From NCBI RefSeq assembly GCF_934754625.1, contig NZ_CAKVIU010000005.1: 60,733 bases of DNA. One strand, 5' to 3'. The translations under genes were made by a program, and so were the position numbers. The notes beneath the pieces were generated by a model, which was not told where the DNA came from, did not search any database, and worked only from the letters and a program-made list of their open reading frames with translations. Below are positions 32,432 through 41,659 of this stretch, one piece after another (the first letter of the stretch is position 1; every line of letters starts with the position of its first letter). Source of the DNA: Catenibacterium sp900764725. Lineage in GTDB: Bacteria > Bacillota_I > Bacilli_A > Erysipelotrichales > Coprobacillaceae.

Positions 32432-34498
32432 TTAACTTTTTTTGAATGTCATGATGACTTTAAAAAGATCACCATCTATTTCTATATCAAATGTACCACC
32501 TTGAGCAACGACAAAGCTTTTCGCAATCGCAAGTCCTAGTCCGCTTCCTGTTTCATGGCGGGATTTATCCCCTCTCACAAAACGTTCCTGTATTTCTTCA
32601 CTAGAGAAGTTCATTTCTACTTCACTCATATTCTTGAATATGACTGAAACATAGTCTTCTTCCTCATGAATATCAATATAGGCACGGCTATGTGGCATGG
32701 CATACTTTCCAATATTAGTCAGTAAGTTTTCAAAGACACGATATGTCTTATCTCCATCTAGATGAACGACAACATCCTCTACATTCTTAATGACCTGGAT
32801 ATCTTTAGACTCTAATACTTCAATACATTCAGCTAAAGATTGATCAACTAACGCTTGTAATCTTAAATCAATAGGATGAAGGTCAATATTACCACTAGAG
32901 GCTTTAGAGACATCAAAGAGATCTTGAATAAGATTAGAAAGTCTATTTGTATATCTTTCTAACTGGTTCAAATATTCAGTTCTTGTTGCTTCATCCGCTT
33001 GTGTATTCTTAAGTAAAATAACATAGTTCTTAATACATGTAAGAGGAGTTTTTAAATCATGAGAGACATTAGTAATAAGTTCTGTCTTCATATTCTGTGA
33101 TTTTGTTTCTTCCTTCACAGCGGCTTCAAAACCAGTTTTTAGGTTATTTAAGCGATCACGCATGCTATTGAAGATACCTAGATCATCTTCTATTTCTGTA
33201 TCAAAATGACCATGAGAAAGCTGTTCTGTAAAGTCTAACATATTCTTATAATCGTTCTTTACCTTTACTGACTGCTTTCTTATATATAAGAAAGAGATGA
33301 TGACATAAACAATCGCAAAGATCATCTTGCTTGGTGAAAGAACATACAAAACAATAACAAGTAATGCATTACAGATAGTAAATTTCAAGATATCCTGATT
33401 GATATTATCCTTTAAATCAAAATCAATGACCTTATTGCCTAGTTCCTTTGTTTTTGCATAAAGTGCATAAGTACATGTATTATTCTTAAAATAGTCCATT
33501 CCATTCATAAACATATACTTAACAGTAAAGCATAACATTGAGAATAAGAAATAGAATATAACCATACAGAAGAAATAGAGGCCATAGCTAATACATGTAC
33601 CATAAGTTATACTATATCTTGCAAGTACACCTTGAAGTTCTCCCGTCATCACAAGAGCGCCGGTTACTCCTGATGCCCCTACAAAAATAAAAGCAGTTAA
33701 TCCAACAATAATGGCTACAGTTAATAGTTTCCAATTCTTAATTGTACGATATGGATTAATAGACTCTTCTACTTCTAGAGAATTCATTAAAATATAAATA
33801 AAAATAAATAACCCTAGAAGCATAGCGACTCCTGAAAGCATTGCGATACTATATTCATCCACATATCGCCCTGTATAATATGTCATAGGTGACACAGACA
33901 TCGTACAATAGTAAGTCATTTCTATATCTCTAGGCAAATTAATACTCACCTGATTTAAATCTACATACGTATCATGGACTTTAAGTAAGGATCTTTTTCC
34001 ATCTTTTCCTTCAACAAGCTTATATCCTGCATCTAATGTATGAACAATATCACTTTCATCAAAAAGAGCTACAGTATCTGTGTAAAAATATTTAGCACGT
34101 GAACTAGATTTAAAGAACCCTTCATAGGCAACAGGATAATAAGATTTCTGATTCTTATAATACTGTCTTGTCTTTTCATTATATGCTTCATAGTGGAATC
34201 CATCATCATCCTGTTCCATATCTAAAACAGTTTTGAATATTTTATTCATCGTCTCATTAGCTGCTTCTTGTGACTTTTCATCTAGACCATTAAAATTTAA
34301 AGGCTTGTAATCAGGATCTGTTTTTGACTCAACAGCCATTGTAAGAAACTGCAGCATATATTCATTCATACTGTCGGCGACACTTTTTTTATAACCATCC
34401 TGCTGTTTGACTGTAATATAAATCATACAGCTTGGACAAGCCAACAATAAGACAAGTAAGCCAATAATAAATATACGTCTTTTCTTCATTGTCATCAC
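32432..34498 (-). CDS. Sensor histidine kinase with large membrane sensor region
   Basis: 688 residues. One helix near 12-30, an extracytoplasmic domain of about 185 residues, then a block of further helices (about 215-410). The kinase core follows: H-box NVSHDLKTPLTCIKNYV near residue 475, N-box NLLTNIGKYA (aberrant but recognisable) and G-box GSGLGLAIAKSF. Overlaps its response regulator by 4 bases (ATGA-type), so a cognate pair. The sensor architecture, an outer domain plus a multi-helix module, suggests perception of an envelope or membrane signal. Specific stimulus unknown. Confidence 0.85.
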   Translation of the reverse strand: MMTMKKRRIFIIGLLVLLLACPSCMIYITVKQQDGYKKSVADSMNEYMLQFLTMAVESKTDPDYKPLNFNGLDEKSQEAANETMNKIFKTVLDMEQDDDGFHYEAYNEKTRQYYKNQKSYYPVAYEGFFKSSSRAKYFYTDTVALFDESDIVHTLDAGYKLVEGKDGKRSLLKVHDTYVDLNQVSINLPRDIEMTYYCTMSVSPMTYYTGRYVDEYSIAMLSGVAMLLGLFIFIYILMNSLEVEESINPYRTIKNWKLLTVAIIVGLTAFIFVGASGVTGALVMTGELQGVLARYSITYGTCISYGLYFFCMVIFYFLFSMLCFTVKYMFMNGMDYFKNNTCTYALYAKTKELGNKVIDFDLKDNINQDILKFTICNALLVIVLYVLSPSKMIFAIVYVIISFLYIRKQSVKVKNDYKNMLDFTEQLSHGHFDTEIEDDLGIFNSMRDRLNNLKTGFEAAVKEETKSQNMKTELITNVSHDLKTPLTCIKNYVILLKNTQADEATRTEYLNQLERYTNRLSNLIQDLFDVSKASSGNIDLHPIDLRLQALVDQSLAECIEVLESKDIQVIKNVEDVVVHLDGDKTYRVFENLLTNIGKYAMPHSRAYIDIHEEEDYVSVIFKNMSEVEMNFSSEEIQERFVRGDKSRHETGSGLGLAIAKSFVVAQGGTFDIEIDGDLFKVIMTFKKS

Positions 34499-35199
34499 TC
34501 CATCTTTTCTATTTTATAACCTACTCCCCAGACAGCCTTTAAGTATTCAGGATGCTTAGGATTGGCTTCAATCTTTTCTCTCAGTCTTCTTACATGAACC
34601 ATGATTGTTTCTGTATTGATGGCTGTTTCTTCCCAGATAGATTCATAGATTTCTTCTGCAGAATACACCTTACCAGGATAGCTCATCAATAGTTCAAGAA
34701 TCTGGAATTCTTTCTTAGTCAATCTAACAGAACGTCCATTCACAAAGACTTCTTTAGTTGCCTGATCTAATACAAGACCGCCTACAATAAGCTGATTAGT
34801 AGGTGTCTTTGTATTTCCCTTCAAATTTAAGATCTGTTCATAGCGTCTTAAATTAGAATTCACTCTCGCAATGAGTTCCATTGGTTCAAATGGTTTAGTA
34901 ATATAATCATCTGCCCCTAGATTAAGTCCTGTAATCTTATCGATATCTTCTGTCTTAGCTGTTAAGAAGATCACAGGGATATCTGATACTTCACGAAGTT
35001 TCATTGTCATAGTCAGTCCATCCATAACAGGCATCATAATATCTACAATAGCTAAATGAATATCATTGTTTTTAAGGGCATCTAGCCCTTCTTTTCCATT
35101 TTCTGCTTCAATGACTTCATAATTCTGACTCTTTAAAAAGATTTTAACTGTTTCTCTAATACCTAACTCGTCTTCTACAAGTAATATTGTGTGTTTCAT
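34495..35199 (-). CDS. OmpR/PhoB-family response regulator
   Basis: 234 residues. Receiver with acidic pocket ED (9-10), phospho-acceptor D53 (AIVDIMMPVMDG), T/K residues in FLTAKT and ITKPFEPMEL; C-terminal winged helix (LTKKEFQILELLM, HVRRLREKIE). Partner of the downstream kinase. A 27-codon ORF with a strong ribosome site lies 24 bases upstream, probably on the same transcript. Target genes not identifiable. Confidence 0.9.
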   Translation of the reverse strand: MKHTILLVEDELGIRETVKIFLKSQNYEVIEAENGKEGLDALKNNDIHLAIVDIMMPVMDGLTMTMKLREVSDIPVIFLTAKTEDIDKITGLNLGADDYITKPFEPMELIARVNSNLRRYEQILNLKGNTKTPTNQLIVGGLVLDQATKEVFVNGRSVRLTKKEFQILELLMSYPGKVYSAEEIYESIWEETAINTETIMVHVRRLREKIEANPKHPEYLKAVWGVGYKIEKME

Positions 35200-35223
35200 T
35201 AACTTAACTCCCCTTCTTTATAA

Positions 35224-35307
35224 TCAGCGAGTCAATGTACTTAAATAAGCGATAATACTGATCATAATAACAGGAAATAATAATGTAAACATAAATGTTT
35301 CAAACAT
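35224..35307 (-). CDS. Predicted 27-residue membrane peptide upstream of two-component system
   Basis: Small ORF with AAGGAGGG (35314-35321) six bases before an ATG at 35307, ending in TGA at 35224-35226. The peptide starts MFETFMFTLLF, continues with a hydrophobic Ile/Leu/Met/Val stretch and ends STLTR: one transmembrane helix, short polar ends. It lies between the ffh terminator and the response regulator gene. A TATACT at 35330-35335 could be its -10; no clear -35. Small hydrophobic peptides beside sensor kinases often modulate them, so that role is possible, but I recognise no family. Confidence 0.6.
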   Translation of the reverse strand: MFETFMFTLLFPVIMISIIAYLSTLTR

Positions 35308-35381
35308 ATGCATCCCTCCTTCGCTTATAAGTATAGTGACTAAAAATAAAAAGATTCGTGATGAAATTCTTAAATAATTCT

Positions 35382-35407
35382 AAAGAAAAAACCTCCGAGG
35401 AGGTTTT
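35382..35407 (-). terminator. Terminator of ffh
   Basis: 9-bp stem AAAACCTCC/GGAGGTTTT (35388-35396 with 35399-35407) and T-run on the minus strand, overlapping the ffh stop. Confidence 0.88.
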
Positions 35408-36797
35408 ATTTCTTCTTTTTCTTATGTCTTGTCTTTTTACGATAAGGATTGAACTGCTGTTGAGTCTTCATTGGTCTTTGTGTTGGCATACCAGTTGTAG
35501 GATCAATGTTACCTAACTGTTTCATAACCTTACGAGACTGTTCAAACTGTTTTAATAGTTTATTAACTTCAGTGACAGGCTGACCACAACCCTTGGCGAT
35601 TCTTTCTTTACGTGATGAATTAATCATATCAGGATTTGCACGTTCTGCCTTAGTCATAGAATAAATGATTGATTCAGTCATCTTCATCTTAGCTGCTGCA
35701 TCATCATCATTTAAATTAGGAATCTTAGGCATTCCTGGAATCATCTTTAATAAACCAGATAAAGGACCCATCTTCTGAAGTTTCTTCATCTGATCTAGCA
35801 TATCATCTAAACCAAAAGTACCAGCCTTCATCTTATTGAAAGCTTTCATACTTTCTTTTTCATCATAGACATCCTGTACCTTTTCTACAAGGGAAACAAC
35901 ATCACCCATACCTAGGATTCTATCTGCCATACGGTCAGGATAGAAATAATCGATTTCGTCTAATTTTTCACCTGTACCGATATATTTAATAGGGACATGA
36001 GTGACATGTCTAATAGAAAGGGCACCCCCACCACGAGCGTCACCATCTAATTTAGTTAATACTGCACCAGTGATACCTAATCTTTCATTGAATGTTGAAG
36101 CAACATTAACGATTTCCTGACCAGCTAATGAGTCAACAACTAATAGAATTTCATCAGGATGCGCAATTTCTTTAACATTTGCAAGCTCCTGCATAAGCTT
36201 TTCATCAATCTGTAAACGACCAGCAGTATCGATGATTACTACATCATTGTGATCAGCATGTGCTTTAGCTAAAGCTTCTGTAACGATCGTTTCTACAGGT
36301 GTATCAGTTCCTTTAGAGAATACTGGAATATTAAGCTGTGCACCTAATGTCTTTAACTGATCAATGGCAGCAGGACGATAAATATCGCCAGCTACCAATA
36401 AAGGCTTCTTACCCTGTTTTTCAGTTATTAATTTGGCAATCTTACCTGCAGTAGTTGTTTTACCTGAACCCTGTAAACCAACCATCATGATGATTGTAGG
36501 ATCTTTAGAGTAGTCTACAGTCACCATTTCTGTACCAAGTAATGATACTAATTCATCATGAACAATCTTAACAAGAACCTGTCCAGGTTTTAATGAACCA
36601 ATAACGTTCTGGCCGATTGCTTTTTCTTTTGTATTTGCGATAAACTCTTTAACTACCTGGTAGTTAACATCGGCTTCAAGTAAAGCCAAACGGATTTCAC
36701 GAAGCATCTCCTCCATGTTTGCTTCAGTAAGAGTCGCTTGTCCTGTTACCTTTTTTAATGTCTCTTGGAGTCTATCTGATAAAGATTCAAAAGCCAT
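35406..36797 (-). CDS. ffh: Signal recognition particle protein Ffh
   Basis: 463 residues. N domain (1-85), G domain with Walker A GLQGSGKTTTAGKIAK, DTAGRLQID and TKLDGDARGGGALS, then the methionine-rich M domain (about 300-440; MKKLQKMGPLSGLLKMIPGMP lies there) and a basic tail KKTRHKKKKK. Targets nascent membrane proteins with 4.5S RNA and FtsY. It follows ylxM by ten bases in the smc-ftsY-ylxM-ffh operon. Confidence 0.97.
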   Translation of the reverse strand: MAFESLSDRLQETLKKVTGQATLTEANMEEMLREIRLALLEADVNYQVVKEFIANTKEKAIGQNVIGSLKPGQVLVKIVHDELVSLLGTEMVTVDYSKDPTIIMMVGLQGSGKTTTAGKIAKLITEKQGKKPLLVAGDIYRPAAIDQLKTLGAQLNIPVFSKGTDTPVETIVTEALAKAHADHNDVVIIDTAGRLQIDEKLMQELANVKEIAHPDEILLVVDSLAGQEIVNVASTFNERLGITGAVLTKLDGDARGGGALSIRHVTHVPIKYIGTGEKLDEIDYFYPDRMADRILGMGDVVSLVEKVQDVYDEKESMKAFNKMKAGTFGLDDMLDQMKKLQKMGPLSGLLKMIPGMPKIPNLNDDDAAAKMKMTESIIYSMTKAERANPDMINSSRKERIAKGCGQPVTEVNKLLKQFEQSRKVMKQLGNIDPTTGMPTQRPMKTQQQFNPYRKKTRHKKKKK

Positions 36798-36807
36798 AAT
36801 TTCCTCC

Positions 36808-37140
36808 CTAAATATTCTTCAGCATTTCTAGATATTCATCAATATCTTCATGCTTCTTATTCTTTTCTTCTTCAATCTTATTAATTAAATTAAGTCTCTT
36901 ACGATGATTTTCAAGAATATGTAATTTAGATTCATACTTCTCTAAACTCATCACAGAACGCTTAATATTATCAAAAACAGCATTCTTAGAGACACTTAAG
37001 TCTTCAGCTATTTCTGATAAAGACAGATCTTCCTCATAATAGAGAGAAAGATACTGTTTCTGTTTATCTGTCAACAATTCTCTATAACAATCCATCAAGA
37101 GGATGACTTGTTCTTTCTTTTTTAATTCTTCATCCATCAT
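36808..37140 (-). CDS. ylxM: SRP-associated DNA-binding-like protein YlxM
   Basis: 110 residues. A sigma-region-4-like helix-turn-helix: LLTDKQKQYLSLYYEEDLSLSEIAEDLSVSKNAVFDNIKRS, then a charged C-terminal coiled coil. YlxM binds SRP components and stimulates them in streptococci. It lies between ftsY (1-base gap) and ffh, its invariant position. Confidence 0.93.
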   Translation of the reverse strand: MMDEELKKKEQVILLMDCYRELLTDKQKQYLSLYYEEDLSLSEIAEDLSVSKNAVFDNIKRSVMSLEKYESKLHILENHRKRLNLINKIEEEKNKKHEDIDEYLEMLKNI

Positions 37141-37141
37141 C

Positions 37142-38122
37142 TTACTCCATTAGATCATTACATAAACCATAGATATACTGTTCAAGATCAAATTCCTGTA
37201 AGTCGTCAATCTTTTCACCAAGTCCAATAAACTTAACAGGAATATTCAACATATCCTTAATAGAAAGAATAATACCACCCTTGGCAGTACCATCCATCTT
37301 AGTGAGGACAATACCTGTAATATCTGTAATCTTAGAGAATTCTACAGCCTGTGAAATACCATTCTGACCTGTTGTTGCATCTACTACAAGTAATGTTTCC
37401 TGAGGTCCTTCAGGTACAACTCTCTTGATGATACGATTCATCTTTTCAAGTTCCTTCATTAAGTTAACCTTGTTCTGTAAACGTCCTGCAGTATCACAGA
37501 TGAGTACATCATAACCACCTGCTTTTGCCTGTTCAAGAGCATCAAAGATAACAGAAGATGGGTCTCCCCCTTCTTTACCTTTAACGCAAGGTATATTTAA
37601 ACGGTTTGCCCATTCAGCAAGCTGTTCAATGGCACCAGCTCTAAATGTATCACCGGCAGCCACCATAACCTTCTTGCCTTCTTCATGCATAATCTTATTA
37701 GCAAGCTTCGCAATAGTTGTAGTTTTACCTGCTCCGTTGACACCAACCATTAAGATTACTGTTAAATCATTTTCTGCATAATTGATTTTAGTTGTCATAT
37801 ATGAATCATTGGCATAGATGACAAACATCTTATCAACAATAATATCATTAATCGCATGAGGATCCTTGATATTTTCAAGACGTACTTCTTTCTTGATTTC
37901 ATCCACAATCTTCATCACCATGTTGACACCAACATCACTCATGATCAGGATATTTTCTAACTCATCAAAATATTCATCATTGATTTCACGATATCTTGCG
38001 GCTAACGCATTGATTTTAGATGAGAAAGAAGCAGATGATTTATCAAGACCAGCAACATACTTCTCATTCTGCTTTGTAGACTTACCTACAAATGTTTCTT
38101 TAATCTTCTGAAAAAATCCCAT
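37142..38122 (-). CDS. ftsY: SRP receptor FtsY
   Basis: 326 residues. Short basic N-terminus (MGFFQKIKETFVGKS) without a long acidic A domain, then the NG domain: GVNGAGKTTTIAKLANK, AGDTFRAGAIEQL, DTAGRLQNKVNLM, TKMDGTAKGGI, GLGEKIDDLQ. Membrane docking partner of Ffh. Follows smc by 11 bases. Confidence 0.97.
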   Translation of the reverse strand: MGFFQKIKETFVGKSTKQNEKYVAGLDKSSASFSSKINALAARYREINDEYFDELENILIMSDVGVNMVMKIVDEIKKEVRLENIKDPHAINDIIVDKMFVIYANDSYMTTKINYAENDLTVILMVGVNGAGKTTTIAKLANKIMHEEGKKVMVAAGDTFRAGAIEQLAEWANRLNIPCVKGKEGGDPSSVIFDALEQAKAGGYDVLICDTAGRLQNKVNLMKELEKMNRIIKRVVPEGPQETLLVVDATTGQNGISQAVEFSKITDITGIVLTKMDGTAKGGIILSIKDMLNIPVKFIGLGEKIDDLQEFDLEQYIYGLCNDLME

Positions 38123-38133
38123 AATGCATCCTC

Positions 38134-41070
38134 CTAACTGCTTGCATATTCAGTCGCATCCTTAAGCTTAACACTGACGAGCTTAGTGACACCTTTTTCC
38201 TGCATTGTAGCCCCATATAATAGGTCACATTCAGCCATAGTTCCTTCACGATGTGTAACGACAATAAATTGTGTCTGATCAGAGAAACTACGTAAATACT
38301 TCGCAAAACGCTCTACATTCGCAATATCAAGTGCCGCTTCTACTTCATCGAGAATACATAAAGGAGATGGCTTCACACTGATCATCGCAAATAAACAGCT
38401 TAATGCGATTAATGCATTTTCTCCTCCTGAGAAAGAATGCAGTTTTGCAGCCTTTCCTGGAGGTTGCGCTTCAATATCAATACCTGTTTCTAGAATGTTA
38501 TCTGGATCAGTATATTTAAGTGAAGCATGTCCTCCGCCAAACAAATAACGGAATACATCGTTGAATGCTTTATTAATAGCCTCAAATGATGTACTGAACT
38601 TCTCTACCATAATAGCATCCATATCTTTAATAGCTTTTAATAAGCTATCCTGTGCTTCTAATAATTGTGCACGTTGTGTACTTAATGTTTCATAACGTGT
38701 ACTTACATCATTGTATTGTTCAATGGATTCTACATTGACATGACCAAGAGAAGCAATACGTTGTCTTAAATCACGTACTTTATCCTTAGCCTTATCTATA
38801 TCAATAGACATATCAGCTTTTTCCTGTGCATGTTCAAATGTCATTGCATAGGCATCATTAAGTCTTAATAAGTAGTTCTGAATCTCTGTTTCTAGACGAG
38901 ATTTTATGACCTTCTTATCTGTACTCTGGCTTTCTACATCTTTTAAAGCTGCACGATGTTCACGTAAACGACGAGATACTTCTTCATTTTCATTGACATA
39001 ACCCATACGAATTGTACGTTTTGCCTGAATTGTTTCTTTTAATTCATCACGACGTCTTTTTGCATCATTTAAGTTATCTAATAACTCATTACTTTGAGTA
39101 CCCTTGATGACTTCATCAAGTTCCACACTCTGATGTGTCAAGTTTTCATAATCAGCCTTAGCGACTTCATATTCATTCTTCTTGTTTGTGACAACAAGTT
39201 CAAGTTTTGCGAGAGACATCTGTTTCTGCATAAAGAGCTGTCCGATTTCTCTTCCATCATTTTCTAATGTATGAAGGTCGGACTTCATCTTATTAAGATC
39301 TTTTTCCTGTTGATCTAACGTATGAGAGACACGTTCTAGTTCTCTTTTAGACATCATTGAGTTATTTGTATGCTTATTTGAACCACCTGTTAAAGAACCA
39401 CCTACGTTGATGATATCTCCTTCAAGAGTTACAACACGATAACGATGATAAATAGATTTTGCGATTTCTGTCGCATGATCTAGATGATCAGCCACAATTG
39501 TATTACCTAACTGGTTTAATACAACATCACTGATAGACTTATCATAAGTCACAAAATCGCTCATTACCCCTAGATATCCAAGAGACTGTTCAGCAAGCAT
39601 TTTTGCTTCATCTCTTAATAATCTTGGTTTCATTGTATCAATAGGTAGGAATGTCGCACGTCCTGCCTTATTCTTTCTCAAGAAATAAATAGCTTCTTTG
39701 GCCTGATCATTTGTACGAGTGACAATAAACTGCACTGCCCCACCAAGCGCTGTTGCAAGTGCTGTTTCATAGGTTTCTTCTGTTTCAATCAGATCACCTA
39801 ATGTCCCACAAATACCGGATAAAGAGTTTTTAGCGCCTAAAATAGTACGTACACCATAGCTATAACCACTCTTATTCTCAATAATATCAGTTAATCTTGT
39901 CTTTTCAGTACGAGAATTATGAATATCTATATTCTTCTTTTCAATTAATGAGCGAAGATTAGACTGTTGCTTTTTGTTTAAAGCATCCTTTTGAGCAAGT
40001 TCATTCTTTTCTTTCTTGACATCATTATAACGCTTGACTCTATCATTATAATCTGTGATTGCATCAGCAAGAATAGACTTCATACTTGCTTTCTTTTGTT
40101 CGATATCTTCTTGACTTGTTGTTTCTAATATATGCTTACGATTAGCATCAATTTCAACCTTCTGTGTCTCAAGGCTGCTGACTTCATTCATTGCCTCTAA
40201 TAGCTTTTCCTGAAGCTCATTGACTTCTTGATCTAGAGCATACATCTTCTTTTCAAGTTCTTCACTCTGCTTTTCATCAAGAATTACAGCACCATCATTG
40301 GTAATACGTTCATTTTCTAGGTCTTCTAACTCTTTATTTAAAGTCTTTAATTCTTCAGAAAGAGTACTGATTTCCTTTACAAGTACTGAAACTTCTACTT
40401 CCTGAAGCTCTTCTTTGAACTCTAAATAGGTTTCAGCCTTTTCTTTTTGTCTTTTCAATGGTCCTATCTGTCGTTCTAATTCACTGCAGATATCCTGAAC
40501 ACGATCTAGATTGTCTGTTGTACGTTCAAGTTTTCTGACTGTTTCAATCTTACGTTTCTTATATTTCGCAACACCTGCTGCTTCTTCAAACATAGCACGT
40601 CGATCTTCTGGTTTGCTTTTCACAAACTCATTAATATTATTCTGAGAAATAATAGATAAAGAATCTCTACCTAGACCTGTATCCATAATTAAATCAGTAA
40701 TATCTTTTAAACGACACTGTTCTCTATTTAATAAGAATTCAGAATCACCTGTACGATAAAGACGGCGTGTGATTTCTATTTCATTAGAATTAAAATCAAG
40801 AAAATGATCTTCGTTATTAAAGACTAGTGTGACTTCTGCTTCACCCTGTGCTTTACGATCTTCACTTCCAGAGAAAATGACATCGGTCATTGTTTCTCCA
40901 CGCATTGCCTTTGCAGACTTTTCTCCTAGTACCCAGCGGATGGCATCAGTAATATTTGATTTACCACATCCATTAGGTCCTACTATTCCAGTAATACCCG
41001 GCATGAATTCAACTACACTTTTATCCGCGAAGGATTTAAAACCATGAAGTTCAATTCGTTTTAAATACAT
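38134..41070 (-). CDS. smc: Chromosome partition protein SMC (short-arm type)
   Basis: 978 residues against about 1186 in Bacillus. Walker A GPNGCGKSN near 32, coiled coil to about 400, hinge about 403-560 (YGVRTILGAKNSLSGICGTL..., GGSLTGGSN), return coiled coil, signature HSFSGGENALIAL near 883 and Walker B CILDEVEAALD. All ATPase motifs are intact and both arms are shorter by a similar amount, so it is not a truncation; the length is like Mollicutes P115. Organises and segregates the chromosome with ScpAB (not in the window). rnc, usually upstream, is absent; xpt is there instead. Confidence 0.95.
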   Translation of the reverse strand: MYLKRIELHGFKSFADKSVVEFMPGITGIVGPNGCGKSNITDAIRWVLGEKSAKAMRGETMTDVIFSGSEDRKAQGEAEVTLVFNNEDHFLDFNSNEIEITRRLYRTGDSEFLLNREQCRLKDITDLIMDTGLGRDSLSIISQNNINEFVKSKPEDRRAMFEEAAGVAKYKKRKIETVRKLERTTDNLDRVQDICSELERQIGPLKRQKEKAETYLEFKEELQEVEVSVLVKEISTLSEELKTLNKELEDLENERITNDGAVILDEKQSEELEKKMYALDQEVNELQEKLLEAMNEVSSLETQKVEIDANRKHILETTSQEDIEQKKASMKSILADAITDYNDRVKRYNDVKKEKNELAQKDALNKKQQSNLRSLIEKKNIDIHNSRTEKTRLTDIIENKSGYSYGVRTILGAKNSLSGICGTLGDLIETEETYETALATALGGAVQFIVTRTNDQAKEAIYFLRKNKAGRATFLPIDTMKPRLLRDEAKMLAEQSLGYLGVMSDFVTYDKSISDVVLNQLGNTIVADHLDHATEIAKSIYHRYRVVTLEGDIINVGGSLTGGSNKHTNNSMMSKRELERVSHTLDQQEKDLNKMKSDLHTLENDGREIGQLFMQKQMSLAKLELVVTNKKNEYEVAKADYENLTHQSVELDEVIKGTQSNELLDNLNDAKRRRDELKETIQAKRTIRMGYVNENEEVSRRLREHRAALKDVESQSTDKKVIKSRLETEIQNYLLRLNDAYAMTFEHAQEKADMSIDIDKAKDKVRDLRQRIASLGHVNVESIEQYNDVSTRYETLSTQRAQLLEAQDSLLKAIKDMDAIMVEKFSTSFEAINKAFNDVFRYLFGGGHASLKYTDPDNILETGIDIEAQPPGKAAKLHSFSGGENALIALSCLFAMISVKPSPLCILDEVEAALDIANVERFAKYLRSFSDQTQFIVVTHREGTMAECDLLYGATMQEKGVTKLVSVKLKDATEYASS

Positions 41071-41081
41071 GTTATTCCTCT

Positions 41082-41654
41082 CTAATCTAAAATAACTTTG
41101 CCGTCTTCAAAGCCCTTTACGATTGCAAGAGACTGTACTTCATATCCAGCTTCTTCAATTCTATGTCTTCCCTGCTGGAAACCTTTTTCAACGACAATAC
41201 CAATACCTTCTACTGTCGCATTGGCCTGATGACATAAGTCAATCATACCCATAACAGCTTCACCATTGGCTAAGAAATCATCCACGATTAATACATGGTC
41301 TTCTGGGCTTAAATATTTCTTAGAAATCTGTCCCATATAGTCTTTATTCTTAGTATAAGAATGAATTTCTGTAGTATAGAAATCATTGTCAGTAATAGCT
41401 GAAGAACCCTTCTTAGTAAATACAACATGACAATTATTGAATTTCTGTGCAACTACAACAGCTAAACCAATACCACTTGCTTCAATAGTTACAATCTTAT
41501 TGATTGGTTTATTTTTATATCTTTCATAGAATGCATCCGCAATCTTATTAAATAGTTCTACATCAATCTGATGATTTAAAAAGCTATCTACTCTCAATAC
41601 ATTCTCATTAATAACATATCCGTCTTCTAAAATCTTTCTCTTTAACTCTTCCAT
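41082..41654 (-). CDS. xpt: Xanthine phosphoribosyltransferase
   Basis: 190 residues from the ATG at 41654 (MEELKRKILEDGYV), about eight bases after AAAGGA; a GTG at 41660 that overlaps the kinase stop is an alternative adding two residues. PRPP-binding loop VLIVDDFLANGEAVMG, and TIEASGIGLAVVVAQK, VFTKKGSS match Xpt. Salvages xanthine to XMP. No guanine riboswitch is possible here because the gene directly follows the histidine kinase; it is co-transcribed with the two-component genes. Confidence 0.92.
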   Translation of the reverse strand: MEELKRKILEDGYVINENVLRVDSFLNHQIDVELFNKIADAFYERYKNKPINKIVTIEASGIGLAVVVAQKFNNCHVVFTKKGSSAITDNDFYTTEIHSYTKNKDYMGQISKKYLSPEDHVLIVDDFLANGEAVMGMIDLCHQANATVEGIGIVVEKGFQQGRHRIEEAGYEVQSLAIVKGFEDGKVILD

Positions 41655-41659
41655 CTTCA

